Below, piece after piece: positions 1 through 13,440 of a stretch of DNA of 64,000 bases. Made by a program: the position numbers and the translations under genes. The stretch is from Parus major (lineage: Eukaryota > Chordata > Aves > Passeriformes > Paridae): NCBI RefSeq assembly GCF_001522545.3, contig NC_031777.1, positions 787,074 through 851,073 on the forward strand, read 5' to 3'. Every line of letters starts with the position of its first letter. Positions within the stretch are counted from its first letter, which is position 1. Below the pieces are notes generated by a model. It was not told the DNA's origin and did no database searches. It saw only the letters and a program-made list of their open reading frames with translations.

Positions 1-20
1 AACAAACAAACAAACAAACA
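1..20. repeat. (CAAA)n simple repeat
   Basis: Five AACA/CAAA units start at the first base; the array may extend left of the window. Confidence 0.9.
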
Positions 21-1883
21 GCAGCCACTTCAGCAGTCTGCTGCCATCACCATGATGGCAGTGATCTGACAAACTCCATCTTCACCGTGCATCAGATGTC
101 ACTCCAGACTCCCCAGGCATGTGTCACAAGTACGGGCTTGACAGGAAATTGAAGTTAAGCTAACACACAAATCATGATGCTTTCCCAAGCTCGTCTCTCT
201 TCTGCAAGCTGAAACATGATTTGCTGCACTGGTGAGCACAGCTAATCAGCAGCCTGGGAATTAATAGGCTAAATCCCCATTTGTTGTTGCTCTTTGATTG
301 GTTTCTTCCTAACCATAGGGCTACAGCATACTGGAGCCCTACAAGCAGTCTCAATAAATCCATTTATTACACTGATTGTACTGGGGACCTTTGAAACCAC
401 CAATTGCTTTGCCCAGGGATCTGTAACCATAACTGTAATAGCAGCAATTCATATTTTCTGAAGGAACAAGGCCAAATTCCTCTCTACTTTCATTCTGTTA
501 ACTCAGAAAGTTCTAAGCTTTAAGGGTGACACTGACCCTAAGTGTTTAAAGTGAAGTAATGCAGTTAAGACAAAAGGTTTTTATAATGCATTAATTTATA
601 ACGTGCAAAACAAGAGGCAGAGAGGACCCCTGCAAGTGAGCAGCTGCTAAAATAATCCAGGATGCACAGCTGAGCACTTCCCAGAACACAGCTGGATAAA
701 GCAGCAGTAAACCAAGGTAAAGCAAGGACCATGTAATGCAAAAAGAAAATCTTTACACCGGGGCATTGACTGGCATGTGAAAACATCACAAATATCTCAC
801 AGCCAAGCCCAGCCCTTGGGGAGCTCAGCTGCCAGTTTAGGCTGGAGCTCTGTGAGCTGGCTCCCACAGTGGGCAGGGGAAGGGAACCCAGGCCCAGCTG
901 TGCTCTCTCTGTGTCTCTGTGTCCTTCTGTGTCACAGAAGGACCAAAAGCAGTGCTCAGCTCCCTGGATCCTGCACACAGCACATTTCCATCCATTTCCA
1001 TGCACTCACTGTCCCCCAGCGCTGCCCAGGAGTGCAGTGGGAGCAGGAGTGGGAGCAGACACTGGCACAGGCTGCTCTGTCACACCCCAGCCCTCCAAAG
1101 CACCCTGTCCCATCCTGGCTGCAGGCTGGGACGGCTCCATGCTGAGCCCTGTGAGCTGGGGCACCCCAACCTGCTCCTCACCAGCCCAGCCAACCTGGCA
1201 CTGCAGCTGCCAGCATGGAAATGAAGCAAAATGTGCCTTGTCCCATGCACACCCTGCTCATTTAACAACATTGCTTAAAACTAGATTTCAGATAAGGAGA
1301 ATTTATAGGAGAAGTAAGCCTCTTGCAAGAGAGACCTGGAAATGTGGGGCCTTCAGAAGAGCTTGGTAAGAAACCACATGGCTTTTCTTTGCCCAGTTTA
1401 GCCATTACAAGAGAAAACAGAAAACCTGGAAGGTGCAAATAAAAGCAAGATTCCTTTCAGCTAAGAGGAAACAAAAAAGCAGCAGATCAAATCAACACAT
1501 GCACAAAACACACACAGAGTCAAGCCCTCCATGTGCTGCAGAGGACTGTGAGCACAGTTGTCTGGGTGGAGATATGTGTCAGTAAGTTAGCTAACATCAG
1601 TTATTGCAGAAGGAAAAGTCAAGGCAGCACAGACCTTCCCCAAACACTGAAGACTTCATAAACAATGTGGGATGGACAGAGTATATCAGTAAAATTGGTT
1701 ACTTGCCTATAGATGTCCATACATGCGACTATACATTGGTTATTGTGACAGTTACCAAGCAATTTGTTTCCACAGATTTGGTTAACAAGGAATGACATGC
1801 CAGAAACTCCTTTTAGTCTAACAGGGATGAATCTAACGGACGGATTACAGTGGGCCGAGTAGGTGAAGGGGGTGGTCTTCGAC

Positions 1884-1884
<1 letters not shown>

Positions 1885-1915
<31 letters not shown>
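1885..1915. repeat. (GA)15 microsatellite
   Basis: An uninterrupted GA dinucleotide run of about 15 units. It produces artificial Arg-Glu and Ser-Leu open frames on the two strands. Confidence 0.97.
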
Positions 1916-1917
<2 letters not shown>

Positions 1918-4792
1918 AAACAATGAGCACAAACACAGAGCACACACCTGGCACCTCTGGCTGTTGTTACAGGGACATGCACGTGCTCACACACACAACA
2001 ATCCTACTGCCACCTATGCTGGAGCAAGACACCCCTGAGAGGTGAAGGAGGAAAGGGGTTTGGGTTTCTGCCATGCTTTACCCTCTCACCCATGGTTGTG
2101 CACGGCCTGGGGGTTCTCCACACACCATTACCTTCTGCAGCCACGCAAACCAGCAGGGCAGGGTCGCTATTCCTGGCTTTCAGGGCTCAGTCCCAGCCTG
2201 GACAGGCACAGAGCAGGAAACAGGACTGGGGAAAACAGCCTGCAGCAACTTCAGGTCCACGCTGCAGAAGCAGGAAAATCTGCAGCTTCTTGCATACCTG
2301 GGCAAACTGCAGCCCTACCAATGTGCCTGAATCTGAGGCACATTTTGAGGCTTTGTATCAATGGCCAGTTTTGAAAATGCCAATTGTGGCCAGGGATTCA
2401 TTGATTTACCACTAATGCATTTTTCTGTCAACTTCAGGAAGTGCTATGGAGTCACGGGGTTTTTTGGGAACACTGAGGTGCCTTCATTTCGTTTTCCCAT
2501 GTACTGCAAACTCCTGTACTTTAATTTGGACTGTGTCATCCTCTGATAAGAGACCCCAGAGCAAGAGTTAGCAGCAGTGTGATCTCCAAGCACATTCTAC
2601 CTGTGGTCCAGGCTGGCACTTATCCCTCCCTCCCTCCCTTCATCCAAGGGTAACACCCAACTCTGCTGAGTCCCTCTGGTAGCTGTGTAACACTTTACCT
2701 TTTTGTGTGCAGTAAGGTCCACCTCAGGGCTGTGTGGAGGCAATTCCATCAGTTTAGTTACAAAGAGTATTTTGTTGATGCTCCATTCCACCTGCACTCC
2801 GAGTCTGAGCTGACAATTGACAGCTCACACAGTCCTGCCTGGCACTGCTGTGTGCTGGATAAACAGCCCAAGAGACTGTTCCTGCCAGCCAGCCTGCTCC
2901 CCCAGCCAGTTCTCCAGCACCCTCCAGCACCCTCTGTTGCTGCATTTATCCCAATCCATTCTCACATGGTGTTTTTGATCCTTTTCTTTAGCAGGAAGTA
3001 CCAGGTTCTCTCTCTCTGTTCCTTAACCCAGCCCAGATCACCAGGAGTGCTCATGGCAGTACCCACACTCTGAGCAAGGTGGGAGCTGACTTTGGCTCAC
3101 ATCACCTCCAGCAGAGCTCATTAATAATTGTTAATAAGAAGAAGAAATTAAGAATTTGCCCCAACAAACTGTGCAGCCCTTCCTAACCCTTCCTCCACCT
3201 GTGCAGGTAGGGACAGTTGTGGCTCTCAAGGAGGAAATGTGTCTCATTCTGCTAAAACTAAACTGAAGATGAAAGAATGTAACAATGTGTTAACCTTCTT
3301 TGAACTGGAACAAAATATGTGAGACAAATTTACACTTGACCAAAAAAAAATCTCGTTCGGTTTAAAGTGCATCTTGTGCGACAAAATTCTCTTTTGGTGA
3401 AGAAATGAGAATTTTAATCCCTACCATACAACAAATACAAAATATGCCAACTAAAGCATTCAAGTAAATCAACAAGCTAAAAAAAAATAGGCAAAATATA
3501 ATTTCTTCATGGTGTATTTTTCTTACAGGAAAAATGTTACTGTGTTAACTATTGTTTCTTGTGTTGCTCCAGTGTAGGTCTTCTGGACCCATTTCCAAAA
3601 TTTGTAGTTTCATAAAGAACCACTTCTAAGGCTCTGCATTTCTGCTGGGTTGCATTAAATTATTCCTTTGTTGAAATGCCTCACATTGCATTGTTTAGCG
3701 CTTACTGAAAACATCGTATCATATGTATACAATTTACAAACAAGGGAAAATGCATACAGCTGTCTTCATATCAAATTTAAAAGATACAAGCCCAAACATG
3801 CATTTTAATGCCAGGTTAAATGCAGCCCACTGGATTCAAATAATGCAATTGAGCCAAATTGCTATTTAACACAGCAGGATCAGAAACTGGAGAGCACAGT
3901 GGGAGGATTTCCTGGATATAATCAGTCAAACCAAACCTGGAGCAAAATCAGGTTTCCTCCTTGAACCAGAGCTGTTCCTACACACTGACCGCTATTTTCA
4001 ATTTCCATTCAAGCTCGGTGCAGACCTGAAGAGAAAAACTCCCCGTCGGCTCTTTGCCACTGCAGAGTACCCAGCAGTTCGAGGAGAAGCTGGAACCCCT
4101 GAGAGGACCCTGTGCTGCCCAGGATCCTTCTCTCCTGTGTCCCTGCCCTACAGACGGGTGTGCTCAGCAAGGGGAGCCTCCAGCCGTGCCCTGCCCCATC
4201 TGTGGATGCTCTGGCACAAAGCCCTGCATGCATGGCCATGGGCAGAGCCCTCCTGAGCTCCAGCCCCTCAAGGATGCTGCATCCCGTGCACTTCCAGCTC
4301 CTTAACCCTCCTCAGGACCTCCACCCGCAGAGCACAGGTGCCTTCCAGAGGAGTGGCAATGTTTGGGAAAGGAGCTGCAGCAGCACCACTGCTCTCCAGC
4401 CCTGCTGCTGGCACGCTCTGGGGTATCTGCAGTTCCCTGTGCAGCACTGCAGGAAGGGATCCTGGGCAGGGCACAGGGGGCTCAGCCCGGGGAACAGATC
4501 TCACCTTCCTTTGCCACTGGTACACGGGATCAGCTGGCACGGCCTGCAGCTCAAGTCCAAGCGAACAAAAGAACAAGCCCTGAGGCTGTCATAGAATTCC
4601 CCGTCAAAGTGACAAGTTATTTCTACACTGGGAGTAACATTCAGACCTTTTTGCACCCCCTAACAGGAATCTCAACCCCAAAAACAAGAGGAGAAGCCAG
4701 TGTGTGTCTTGTCCCTCCTTTACACCCGGAGCAGTGCAGGAGCCTTGCCCACCTTGAGACAACAAAACCAGCAACCAACTCCGGGGCAGCCC

Positions 4793-5556
4793 NNNNNNNN
4801 NNNNNNNNNNNNNNNNNNNNNNNNNNNNNNNNNNNNNNNNNNNNNNNNNNNNNNNNNNNNNNNNNNNNNNNNNNNNNNNNNNNNNNNNNNNNNNNNNNNN
4901 NNNNNNNNNNNNNNNNNNNNNNNNNNNNNNNNNNNNNNNNNNNNNNNNNNNNNNNNNNNNNNNNNNNNNNNNNNNNNNNNNNNNNNNNNNNNNNNNNNNN
5001 NNNNNNNNNNNNNNNNNNNNNNNNNNNNNNNNNNNNNNNNNNNNNNNNNNNNNNNNNNNNNNNNNNNNNNNNNNNNNNNNNNNNNNNNNNNNNNNNNNNN
5101 NNNNNNNNNNNNNNNNNNNNNNNNNNNNNNNNNNNNNNNNNNNNNNNNNNNNNNNNNNNNNNNNNNNNNNNNNNNNNNNNNNNNNNNNNNNNNNNNNNNN
5201 NNNNNNNNNNNNNNNNNNNNNNNNNNNNNNNNNNNNNNNNNNNNNNNNNNNNNNNNNNNNNNNNNNNNNNNNNNNNNNNNNNNNNNNNNNNNNNNNNNNN
5301 NNNNNNNNNNNNNNNNNNNNNNNNNNNNNNNNNNNNNNNNNNNNNNNNNNNNNNNNNNNNNNNNNNNNNNNNNNNNNNNNNNNNNNNNNNNNNNNNNNNN
5401 NNNNNNNNNNNNNNNNNNNNNNNNNNNNNNNNNNNNNNNNNNNNNNNNNNNNNNNNNNNNNNNNNNNNNNNNNNNNNNNNNNNNNNNNNNNNNNNNNNNN
5501 NNNNNNNNNNNNNNNNNNNNNNNNNNNNNNNNNNNNNNNNNNNNNNNNNNNNNNNN
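4793..5556. other. Assembly gap (764 N)
   Basis: An unbroken run of N. Both edges are GC-richer than the average of the window (left edge ends ctccggggcagccc, right flank includes gtccccccggggttg), which fits a drop-out of GC-rich DNA in short-read assembly. Open frames drawn across it are meaningless. Confidence 1.
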
Positions 5557-8500
5557 AAACCGTTTGTAAAAGTTAGTGCTAAAGGGGCAGGAGATCATGG
5601 GTCCCCCCGGGGTTGAGTAAACGAGTCTGCAAAAAGAATCAGTTCTTCTAACTAGCACACATTAAGCAGACATAAAGAATTTAGCAATGAAAATTGTGGA
5701 CTAAGTATGTATTTAATAACTCCCTGATGTTGCTGCAGAGACTCCTCCTTTGAAGAGCTCAGTGGGGTTTTGAACGGAGGGGAGCTCTTACCCCCGTGCA
5801 AAAACTTTGTAAAAAAGGAAAAGTCTTTACATTTATTTTTAACCTAAGCAGCAACCCCCATGTTTCCAGTTTTAAAAGAACTCCTAAAAGCTTTAGCTAG
5901 GCAAATGCAGAGCAAAAGAAACTAAATAAAGCAAGTCTAGACTTAAAATTCGATCAGAAACATATGGGAGTTCTTCGAGCCTTTGCCTTTTGAGACGTCC
6001 TATCGCTCCCCACACGGAGTGCACAAAATGTGCTTTCAGTAAAGCATGGCTGTAATTACCATGGGAGGCCCTGCTCGAAGATGGCTTCTCACAGCACAGC
6101 CAGAGGACTTCGAAATAAAAAGCTTTCATTTCCACTTATATTTGACATTCTTGCTTGCTTGTGACCACCAGAGAACACTTGTGGAAGGCATGCACAGAAC
6201 TCTATTTTACGATACATCCTATAGATCTGAAGCTGTGAACAGAAGCCCATTATTCTCTCCCTTTTCCATCATCTTGGTTTCCCTATAACCCAGCCTTCTC
6301 GGCGTGCCCTGATACGTGACATCGTCCTTGTACAGTTTAACAAGGAAATACTTCAAACCTCTAAGCAGCTTTAAGACTGACTGCAGGCAAATTTGTTTTA
6401 GGTGACAGAACAAACCTGGATGTGAAGCATACAGTAAGAGGATAAACAGTGACTTACTGCAGGTGAGGAATAAATCTGCTTTCCTGTTTGGATGATTATT
6501 TAGAGAACTAAATTGCTTGATCTTGAAAAAGTTCAAATGCTTTGACTGGTTTTATTTTTATATTGATTCTCTGGTTTTCTCTGTTTCAGGAAGGACCTGA
6601 GAGACCCACACCCTCTATTCTTCCTGGTTCTTGTACCAACCTAACTTTTATATGACATCTCTCGATCTCCATCAGCCTCAGGAGGACAATCCAAACCAGA
6701 AGTGAAACTACTGTACCCACCATGCTTGAAAAACAGGCAAGACACAGTTTGTAGACGTAATTAGTCTTCAGTCTGTGCATGCTTAAACTTTGTCCTACAG
6801 CAGATGCAGCACACCTACTGCAGAGTGTCCCAAACATCAGCTTGGGAGCAAGGATTTGGAAGTGGGAAATCCAAGGGGGGGAAAAGGCACTTGATCCTAG
6901 TGACACAGGTCATAACAAAGCAGGAAAAGCAGAGAAAGGATGATGACATTAGGAGGAGTAAAGCAGGACACGGACAGGGATCAGGAGATGGTGATTGCGG
7001 GGGAAATGAGAAACCGCACGGAGTGGTGATGAAAGGAAAGAGGAGCTGGGGAATAACTGCCTGAGATGGTCCCTTAGCCCAGTGGAATGGTCCAAGAGAG
7101 TGAAAATTGCTCAGATTTGTTTCTGTACTGGAAAATGTCATTTTGTTAAACACAAAATACCAGTAGTAAGCGTTACCCACAGGCTCACTGTCGCTGGGCA
7201 GGTCAGGAAGGGAAGCCCTCAGGCACGGAGCACAGCTTCTGAGGGTGTCTGGTAATTCTGGAGCAGCTCTCCAGCTCAACTCAGGCTCTACAAATGCACA
7301 GAGGGCGTGCTCAGACTGCAGTGCCAGGGACTGGGCTGGCCCTACAGCTGAACCCCAAAACTGCAGATCACCCAGCTGCACAGTGCTCTCTCAGTGGAAG
7401 AATTTTTTTTGTGCAGTATAAGCAAGTTAAGATTATTAGACTATGCTGTTTTATCAGGTATCTGTTTCTTTTAAGTGAAAGAAACAAAACCAAAAAAAGA
7501 GTGAATGGGAAGAATGTGGCCTTCCACTGGTCACCACTGCACTGCAGCAGTATAAATCTCCATCAATTCAAAGGCTTGCACTGTTTAAAAGCACTGGGGT
7601 TAGTGAGGTTCCACTGTGTGTGATTTAACTTAATACAGATACTCCTTTCAGAGGCAAAGTGGTCCAAAATACGATGTTCCAGCAGAATAATTTATTATCC
7701 ACAACTCAAGCTACGTTTTCTATATGACCATAATAAATTAACATCCATCACACACACATACAAATATATTGTATGTTTATGTGAACACTGCATTTTCAAA
7801 TTAGTCATTTCAGGGAATTAATGTGTCATATGAAAAGCTCAGCTTGAATAAACACAAAATTAATTCAACGGAGTGACCGAGACAGACTATTATTCTTAAG
7901 AAACTGTGTGTTCTTGTTTGCCCTTCAGCAGGGAACATGTCAAGTAAGTAAGTGTGCAGTGCATCTGTGGAATACTGTCCCAATCTTTCAGAAACCCTGG
8001 GTTAGGATGGTCCAGAAGGTCACAAGTGGCCATAAAGAAGAGCAAGTTAGGAGTGCTGAGTGGGAATGTTCAGAATGCTGTTCTGGTTGTGGAAGATGAC
8101 AACAGAAGGGCCACAAAATCAGCAGGAAGAACATCTGATCTCATCTCAGGAGCTGTGCACTGCTCTGTGTGTAGCTGCAGTTTGCCAGCAGTGTGAACCA
8201 CATACTCCAGTTCAGAGCACATCTCTCTTCTTCCTTCCTACTCGGCTTTGACCTTCCTCTGCCTCATTGCCTCTCTCCTCTTGACTTACCTTGGAGCAAG
8301 AAAGGGAGAAAATGTCCTGGCTGTCACCTCCAGCTGGAGTTGCACCTCTTCTTGTCCATGATGCCAGCTAATGGGATTACCACAGTTGTTAATGGAGCCA
8401 TGGAGTGCCCTCATTCACTACTGATCCAATACAGCTCACGGGGGCAGGACAGTTTAAAGACAGCTTTTCAAGATGCCTGCAGGTGCAGGAAGTTCAAATC

Positions 8501-9749
8501 ATCACTGTTTCTCTCTGTTTACTCTCAGATGTTTTCTCTTCTAGCATAAGGCAGCCTAGAAATGCACTGCTTTCAGACAAGACAGGAATTCCCTGCTCAA
8601 CACTGTCGCTCTAATCCTGCAATGCCTTCATGGCAACTATTATTAAACTACTCCGTTATGAAACTAAGTAATTTCTTGGGACAAAACACATCTTCAAGTT
8701 CCTGTATTTCTGTCAAACAACTGCTATTGCTTGATTCTACTTTCCTCAAGTAGGAGATGTTAAAAATTAAACCACCTCCTTCTACTAACAGTGTCTTGAG
8801 AGAGGAAAGGAAAAAAGAACCAAAACCAAACCAAACTCAAATTTTTTGCTAAAATTCATTCAGTGCATCAGCTTTGTTTGAAGACTGCACTTGCAACATC
8901 ATCTTCATTCCAGAATTGCTTCTTTCAGTGCTTTTCAGGTTCCTTGTTTTTCTGTCTTCCCCCATCCTGCATCTCTTTAACTTACCCTTCCTCACCACAT
9001 AGGTCTGGTCTAGACTGAGAGTAATGAAAAGCCATTTCACTGCCAGATCCTCTCTGCTGAACTTTTAGAGTGACTTGCAACAGTCCCAACTGAATATCAC
9101 TTTGTTTTAAAACAATTTTTTGTTGAATAAGGCAGGAGCAAGTAGTTCAGGAACAACACTGGAGATGCTTACAGCTACCTGAGATGCAGTAGATAGATCA
9201 AACCTCAACCCTATGCAGAACAAGTCATTCTTCAGATACTTTTGTTCAACTGCCAGTGACAGTTTTGTGAACTGCCCATCACAAAATTCCTGGGCCACTG
9301 AAGATATGAACAGCCTGCCTCTGGCTGATGAAGGGAGATGCTGAGAGTCAGTGGCAGCAGACATGGTACCCAGGCTGTAAATGTCTGGCATCCCGTGAAC
9401 TTTGTTCTCCTCCATCTTCAGGACAGTCATCTGGGGGAGAGGAATATAAAGGAAGGCAGTAACAAAATCCTACTGCCAGTCTGAAAGAGAGCCATCCTTT
9501 TAGGGGCAGCAATCACTGAAGCTCCTGCAGCAGAAGTGAAGACTCTCCTGCATCTCTCATGGCATTCCAGCTCAGGCAGCTGAAGAATCAGCTCTGTGCA
9601 AATGCCATTTCAAATTTCTCATGAATTTTGACTCCAGACTTGCTGTATTGTGACATTTTACATGTTTTTACAACCTGCTTTCTGGCCAAGCCCTCCAATA
9701 CTTATCCTCATGAAGAATGCTCCTTCTTTCAGTGCTTTTGTTGTCCCTC

Positions 9750-9835
9750 TTCATTGCAGGGGGCTTGGACTAGATGACCTTTAAAGGTCCCTTTCAAACC
9801 AAATGATTCTGTGATTCTATTCTTGATTCTATTCC
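9750..9835 (+). mobile_element. CR1 LINE 3' end fragment
   Basis: The text cttggactagatgacctttа-like core (about 9764-9782), followed by aaggtccctttcaaacc and gattctgtgattctat, is the classic 3' tail of avian CR1 retrotransposons, ending in imperfect copies of the attctatg-type octamer. Only the tail is recognisable, as is usual for 5'-truncated CR1 copies; the left boundary is approximate. It is antisense to DNM3. This element is the best single indicator of a bird genome. Confidence 0.88.
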
Positions 9836-12800
9836 ACGACCAAAGTTGCAAGATGAGCCCAGGTTTGCACATTGCTTGGGGAATGTGACTGCTCCAAGCA
9901 GTGGAGCTTGTGTTCCTGATGGGTGTCACAGCCACTGCCACCAGGCTGCTGCTAAGAAAGATTCCAAATATTGCATTCTGTGGTTTAAAAACTGTCTGAA
10001 AAACTCTAAAAGGCAGAAATGCCAAGGTGATAGATTTACAAAGGTGGCAGGGAAGGGATAAGTTGGAAAGAAACCAAGACAAGATGGTGAGAAGGAAAGG
10101 AAGGAGTACGTGGGGAAGGGAGACAAATGTACCAGGCAGGAAACCAAGTGAAAGGAGGAGGTGAAAGAGGAAGCAAACAGGATGGTCAAGAAAGGGACAG
10201 AGAGGGAAAGGCTGAGAAAAAAGGGGAAACAGTGAAAAAGGACCCAGTGGAGGAGGGGAAAGTGCAGAGCTTCTTTCTAAGAGATAAGGGAAAATAAATG
10301 GAGTCTGCTGCTGCTTGAAGCAGCCAACAGCAGAAGTAACATATTACTGGGTGTGCATTTCAACAAGAAATGTACTTTAGACTGGTAACAAATTACACAG
10401 GGCTGTCTTCCTTCTGGGCAGAAATCACAGAAATAATAACTGATATTCTCGTAAGTCTTGTGACTTTGGGGTCCTCAGACAGGCAGAGTTGGAAACACAC
10501 TGACTACAGAAGGGCAGTATTCCCCCCTGGGAGGGGCTCTGGCTTTGCCTGTGTAGCTGTATATTCTTTTGCTCACAGACATGAGATGAAGAATGAAATT
10601 AAATTATTCTTTGGCTTTCTTTTCTCCTGAGGTTCAGCAGGATTTTGAATTCTGTCCATGTAACACTTATGTCTCTTTGCCTGCAAGAAACAATCCTAAT
10701 TGCAGACTTTACTTTTTGAATATAACTTCTGCCAAAGATCCATTCAAAGAGGACAGAGAGCTGTGCTCTCCTACTTGGGTGTTCAGATTAAGATCATCCA
10801 AGTCAGCATGCAAACACTCTAAGGTGGGCTCTCACTCATCCTGCCAGAAGAATTTGGTGCAATGACTATTTGATTGCAGTTTATATTCCATTAAAAAATA
10901 CAGTAGTAAGCTTTTAAGGCTGCAAGGTCAATCTTTCAGGAGAAAGAAGATTCCCAGGCTCAGGCAGGATAACCCTTCTGGCCTTATATGCCTATGCACT
11001 ATGACAGATTTTATTCAGAGGATCATATGCAATTTTTGCACAGAATCCCCTTATCATTCAATGCACAGGGTTAGACATTTCATGAAATCTTTTCAAAGAA
11101 CTCTAATCCATAAAAATCCATCAGAGAAAACTTCATGAATGGTTGATATTTGGCAATCAAAGAGTTGAGTGGGAGCCTGTGGGCTGGGAGAAGTCAGCCA
11201 GTAATGCTTTCTGCACTGATCCTGACTTGGTCTGAAAATTTCTAATTACTGTCAGGTAAAAAAATACCTTTTTGTGCCAGTCTGGCAGAAATATGTAATG
11301 ATGGCTTACAACCTAGATTAGCTACCAACACAGCAGTGAAGAAATTGGCCTCGGTGGCATTACAAAGGGGAGCTGCAGAGCTGCCACCAGCCCTTTCCTG
11401 CTGGCTGGCTGTGGGTGGGAGTAAATTGTAGGGACAGTATGTGAGCAGCACAACGTGAATTCTCTCCCCAAGAGAGAATAATGTCTTGCCTCAGGTGTTA
11501 AAGAGCAGCCCCAGCCTGCCTGAGGGTGACACAAGTGCTCCAGAGCTTCACATCCTGGGGGTCACATTTGTTTCAGTGATAAAGTGAGGAACCATCTGTG
11601 GGGCAGTGTTGGGAAAGCCTTGGTGAATCCACAAGATTCAGAGCAGGACACAGGGAGAAAAGGGCAGCACCCTTCCACCCGCCCCACAAACACCAGGGCC
11701 TTTGCTGCCAGCAGAAAAAACATTGCCAATTCAATTGTTTTCCTCGTGCCAAGCTGAGATTCCCATTCAGGACATTTAAAAGCTAAATATCAAGCATCCA
11801 CAGTAGAACTTAAATTGGTCGAGATCAGCCTTTCCACACAGGCAGGCAAACACACATCAGGGTAAGCTGAAGTGCTTCTAGTGCCTGCCTAAAGCTGTCT
11901 CACCAAAGCAAGCACACAGCTGCATTTTCTTTCAAAATACTACTGAAGCCTTTTAAGAGAGAGGGGTAATAATCCAGATTCTGACAGTGGGGAATATTTC
12001 ACAAATCATATATGCTTTGGCATCAAGCCCTTAAAGCCAGGGGCCTTTACTCACAGGCTTTGCTGGGAGAGATCCACCCACCTCAAGTGGGATTAATTAA
12101 AAGAGGCATGTATCATGCAAATAGTTTCTGTTTCCTTACAGAAATATTCAGAGCACATAACCCAAACCAGCTTTAGAATCAGAGCGAAGCAGGGAAGAAA
12201 ATGATTTCCTGCTCTCCTAGCTCTTTTCCTTTCCCTGTACATTAAGGGAAGAACAGTGAGAAAATGCTGAGAGCTCACCATTTCTGTACAATTCCTTTGA
12301 TTAAATGCTAATAAAGTAGAAGAAAATAATTGTGTTTTCAAGGACAGGGGCTGTATCTCACAGTAAGGTGCCAAATTTTCCTCACCAAACGTGTGCTAAA
12401 TCTGTTCATTGGACAAGGACACAATCCAAGTCTTAACCCCTGAAAATGATCTTTTTTTTCTTAAGGCAGAACAGGAGAAAATAGGAACTTTGTATTTCTT
12501 CAGCATGTCAGGATTTTCAGCTCCATGTGACAGGGACAGGGGCTGCAACAGAAAGCTCCTCTGGAAAATGAGATAAACTTAAAAAAGACTACTTTCTCCT
12601 CAGGAAGCTAAACTATTTCCCTAGATAAGAGCGATCCCAACACTTCAAGGAATCACTGCAGAAAATGGTGGTGGAACAATCAGAGCACAGAGCTCCAGTT
12701 CAAAAAATAAGTCACAGAAAAAGCTCAAGTTTCCACAAGAACTCTTCCTCAAAACTCCTTTTTTCCCCTTTAATATCTCAGACCCATTTTCTGAGTCAAT

Positions 12801-13354
12801 TTCCTATGATCCTGCAAAGGCTGTTATTAAAACCAGACCAAGCGTAGCTGAAATTCCAGGGCTCCAGAGAAACATTTCATAGGCGCAGGAGCTGGCCACA
12901 CTGTCCCCCTCAGGTGATTTCCCCTGCAGCCCCTTCCCTGAGATTTCCTCCCTCCAAGTTTAGTCAGCAGGAGAAACCTGAAGTTTTGGCAGAATGGTGA
13001 AAACCCTCCCTTCATTCTTCAGCAGTTGAGATTTTTTTTTTTTCTGTCTGAGGCTTTCGTAGCTCTAAAAAAGAGAACTAGGATCCAGTCCAGAAGATGT
13101 GTATTGCAGATTATTTTTTTCCACAAAAATGTCAGGCAGTCTCACATTCAATTCAGTATCCAGCTACAGTATTTTAAAATCACTGACCTCCTTTATCCGC
13201 CACTGCTTTTCATGCCACCAGTGGCGCTCCCGAACCGAGTCGTTCCCAGGCTGCTTACCCATGTGTCTTTTGAGTGCTAGAAAATTCCTTTCTGGTCTCC
13301 ATCCCACCTATCACTTTGGCATGAAAAAGATGATCATCAGACATGCTCTTGGCA

Positions 13355-13440
13355 AGGCACCGGGGAAAGCAGCGTCCATGCACGAGCACGGCGGGCGGGG
13401 GGAAGGAGCCGCGCTGGTTTGCGGGGGTCGGGAGCCGTGG
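13355..13440. other. Small CpG-rich patch
   Basis: About 85 bases with many CpG (cacgagcacggcgggcgggg and ggtcgggagccg) inside AT-rich DNA. It is too short for a standard CpG island, and no exon or promoter element is seen with it. Confidence 0.5.

Larger units (their letters stand above)
1..4792. other. Sequence left of the assembly gap; no gene recognised
   Basis: No open frame here has support. A (CAAA)n tract opens the window at 1-20 and a (GA)n tract lies at 1885-1915. About 3240-3900 is AT-rich and looks like a vertebrate 3' UTR when read on the minus strand, while about 3960-4790 is GC-richer. If the terminal DNM3 exon lies in the gap, part of this stretch could be its 3' UTR; a minus-strand AATAAA occurs at 363-368. 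That is inference only. Confidence 0.5.

Noticed and set aside
869..1369. 166-codon plus-strand open frame in GC-richer DNA
   Set aside because: Three overlapping frames are open on the same strand, which reflects base composition rather than coding.
1619..1954. Frame with a Ser-Leu repeat
   Set aside because: The repeat is only the (GA)n microsatellite translated on the opposite strand.
4363..5616. 417-codon open frame, the longest in the window
   Set aside because: Most of it is translated N from the assembly gap; the readable ends have no coding character.
5557..5632. Candidate terminal dynamin exon after ttctttttgcag on the minus strand
   Set aside because: The frame joined to the open AG codon does not resemble the proline-rich dynamin C-terminus and runs into the gap.
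6815..7381. 188-codon minus-strand open frame
   Set aside because: No recognisable domain, low-complexity composition, no splice context; expected by chance in 64 kb.
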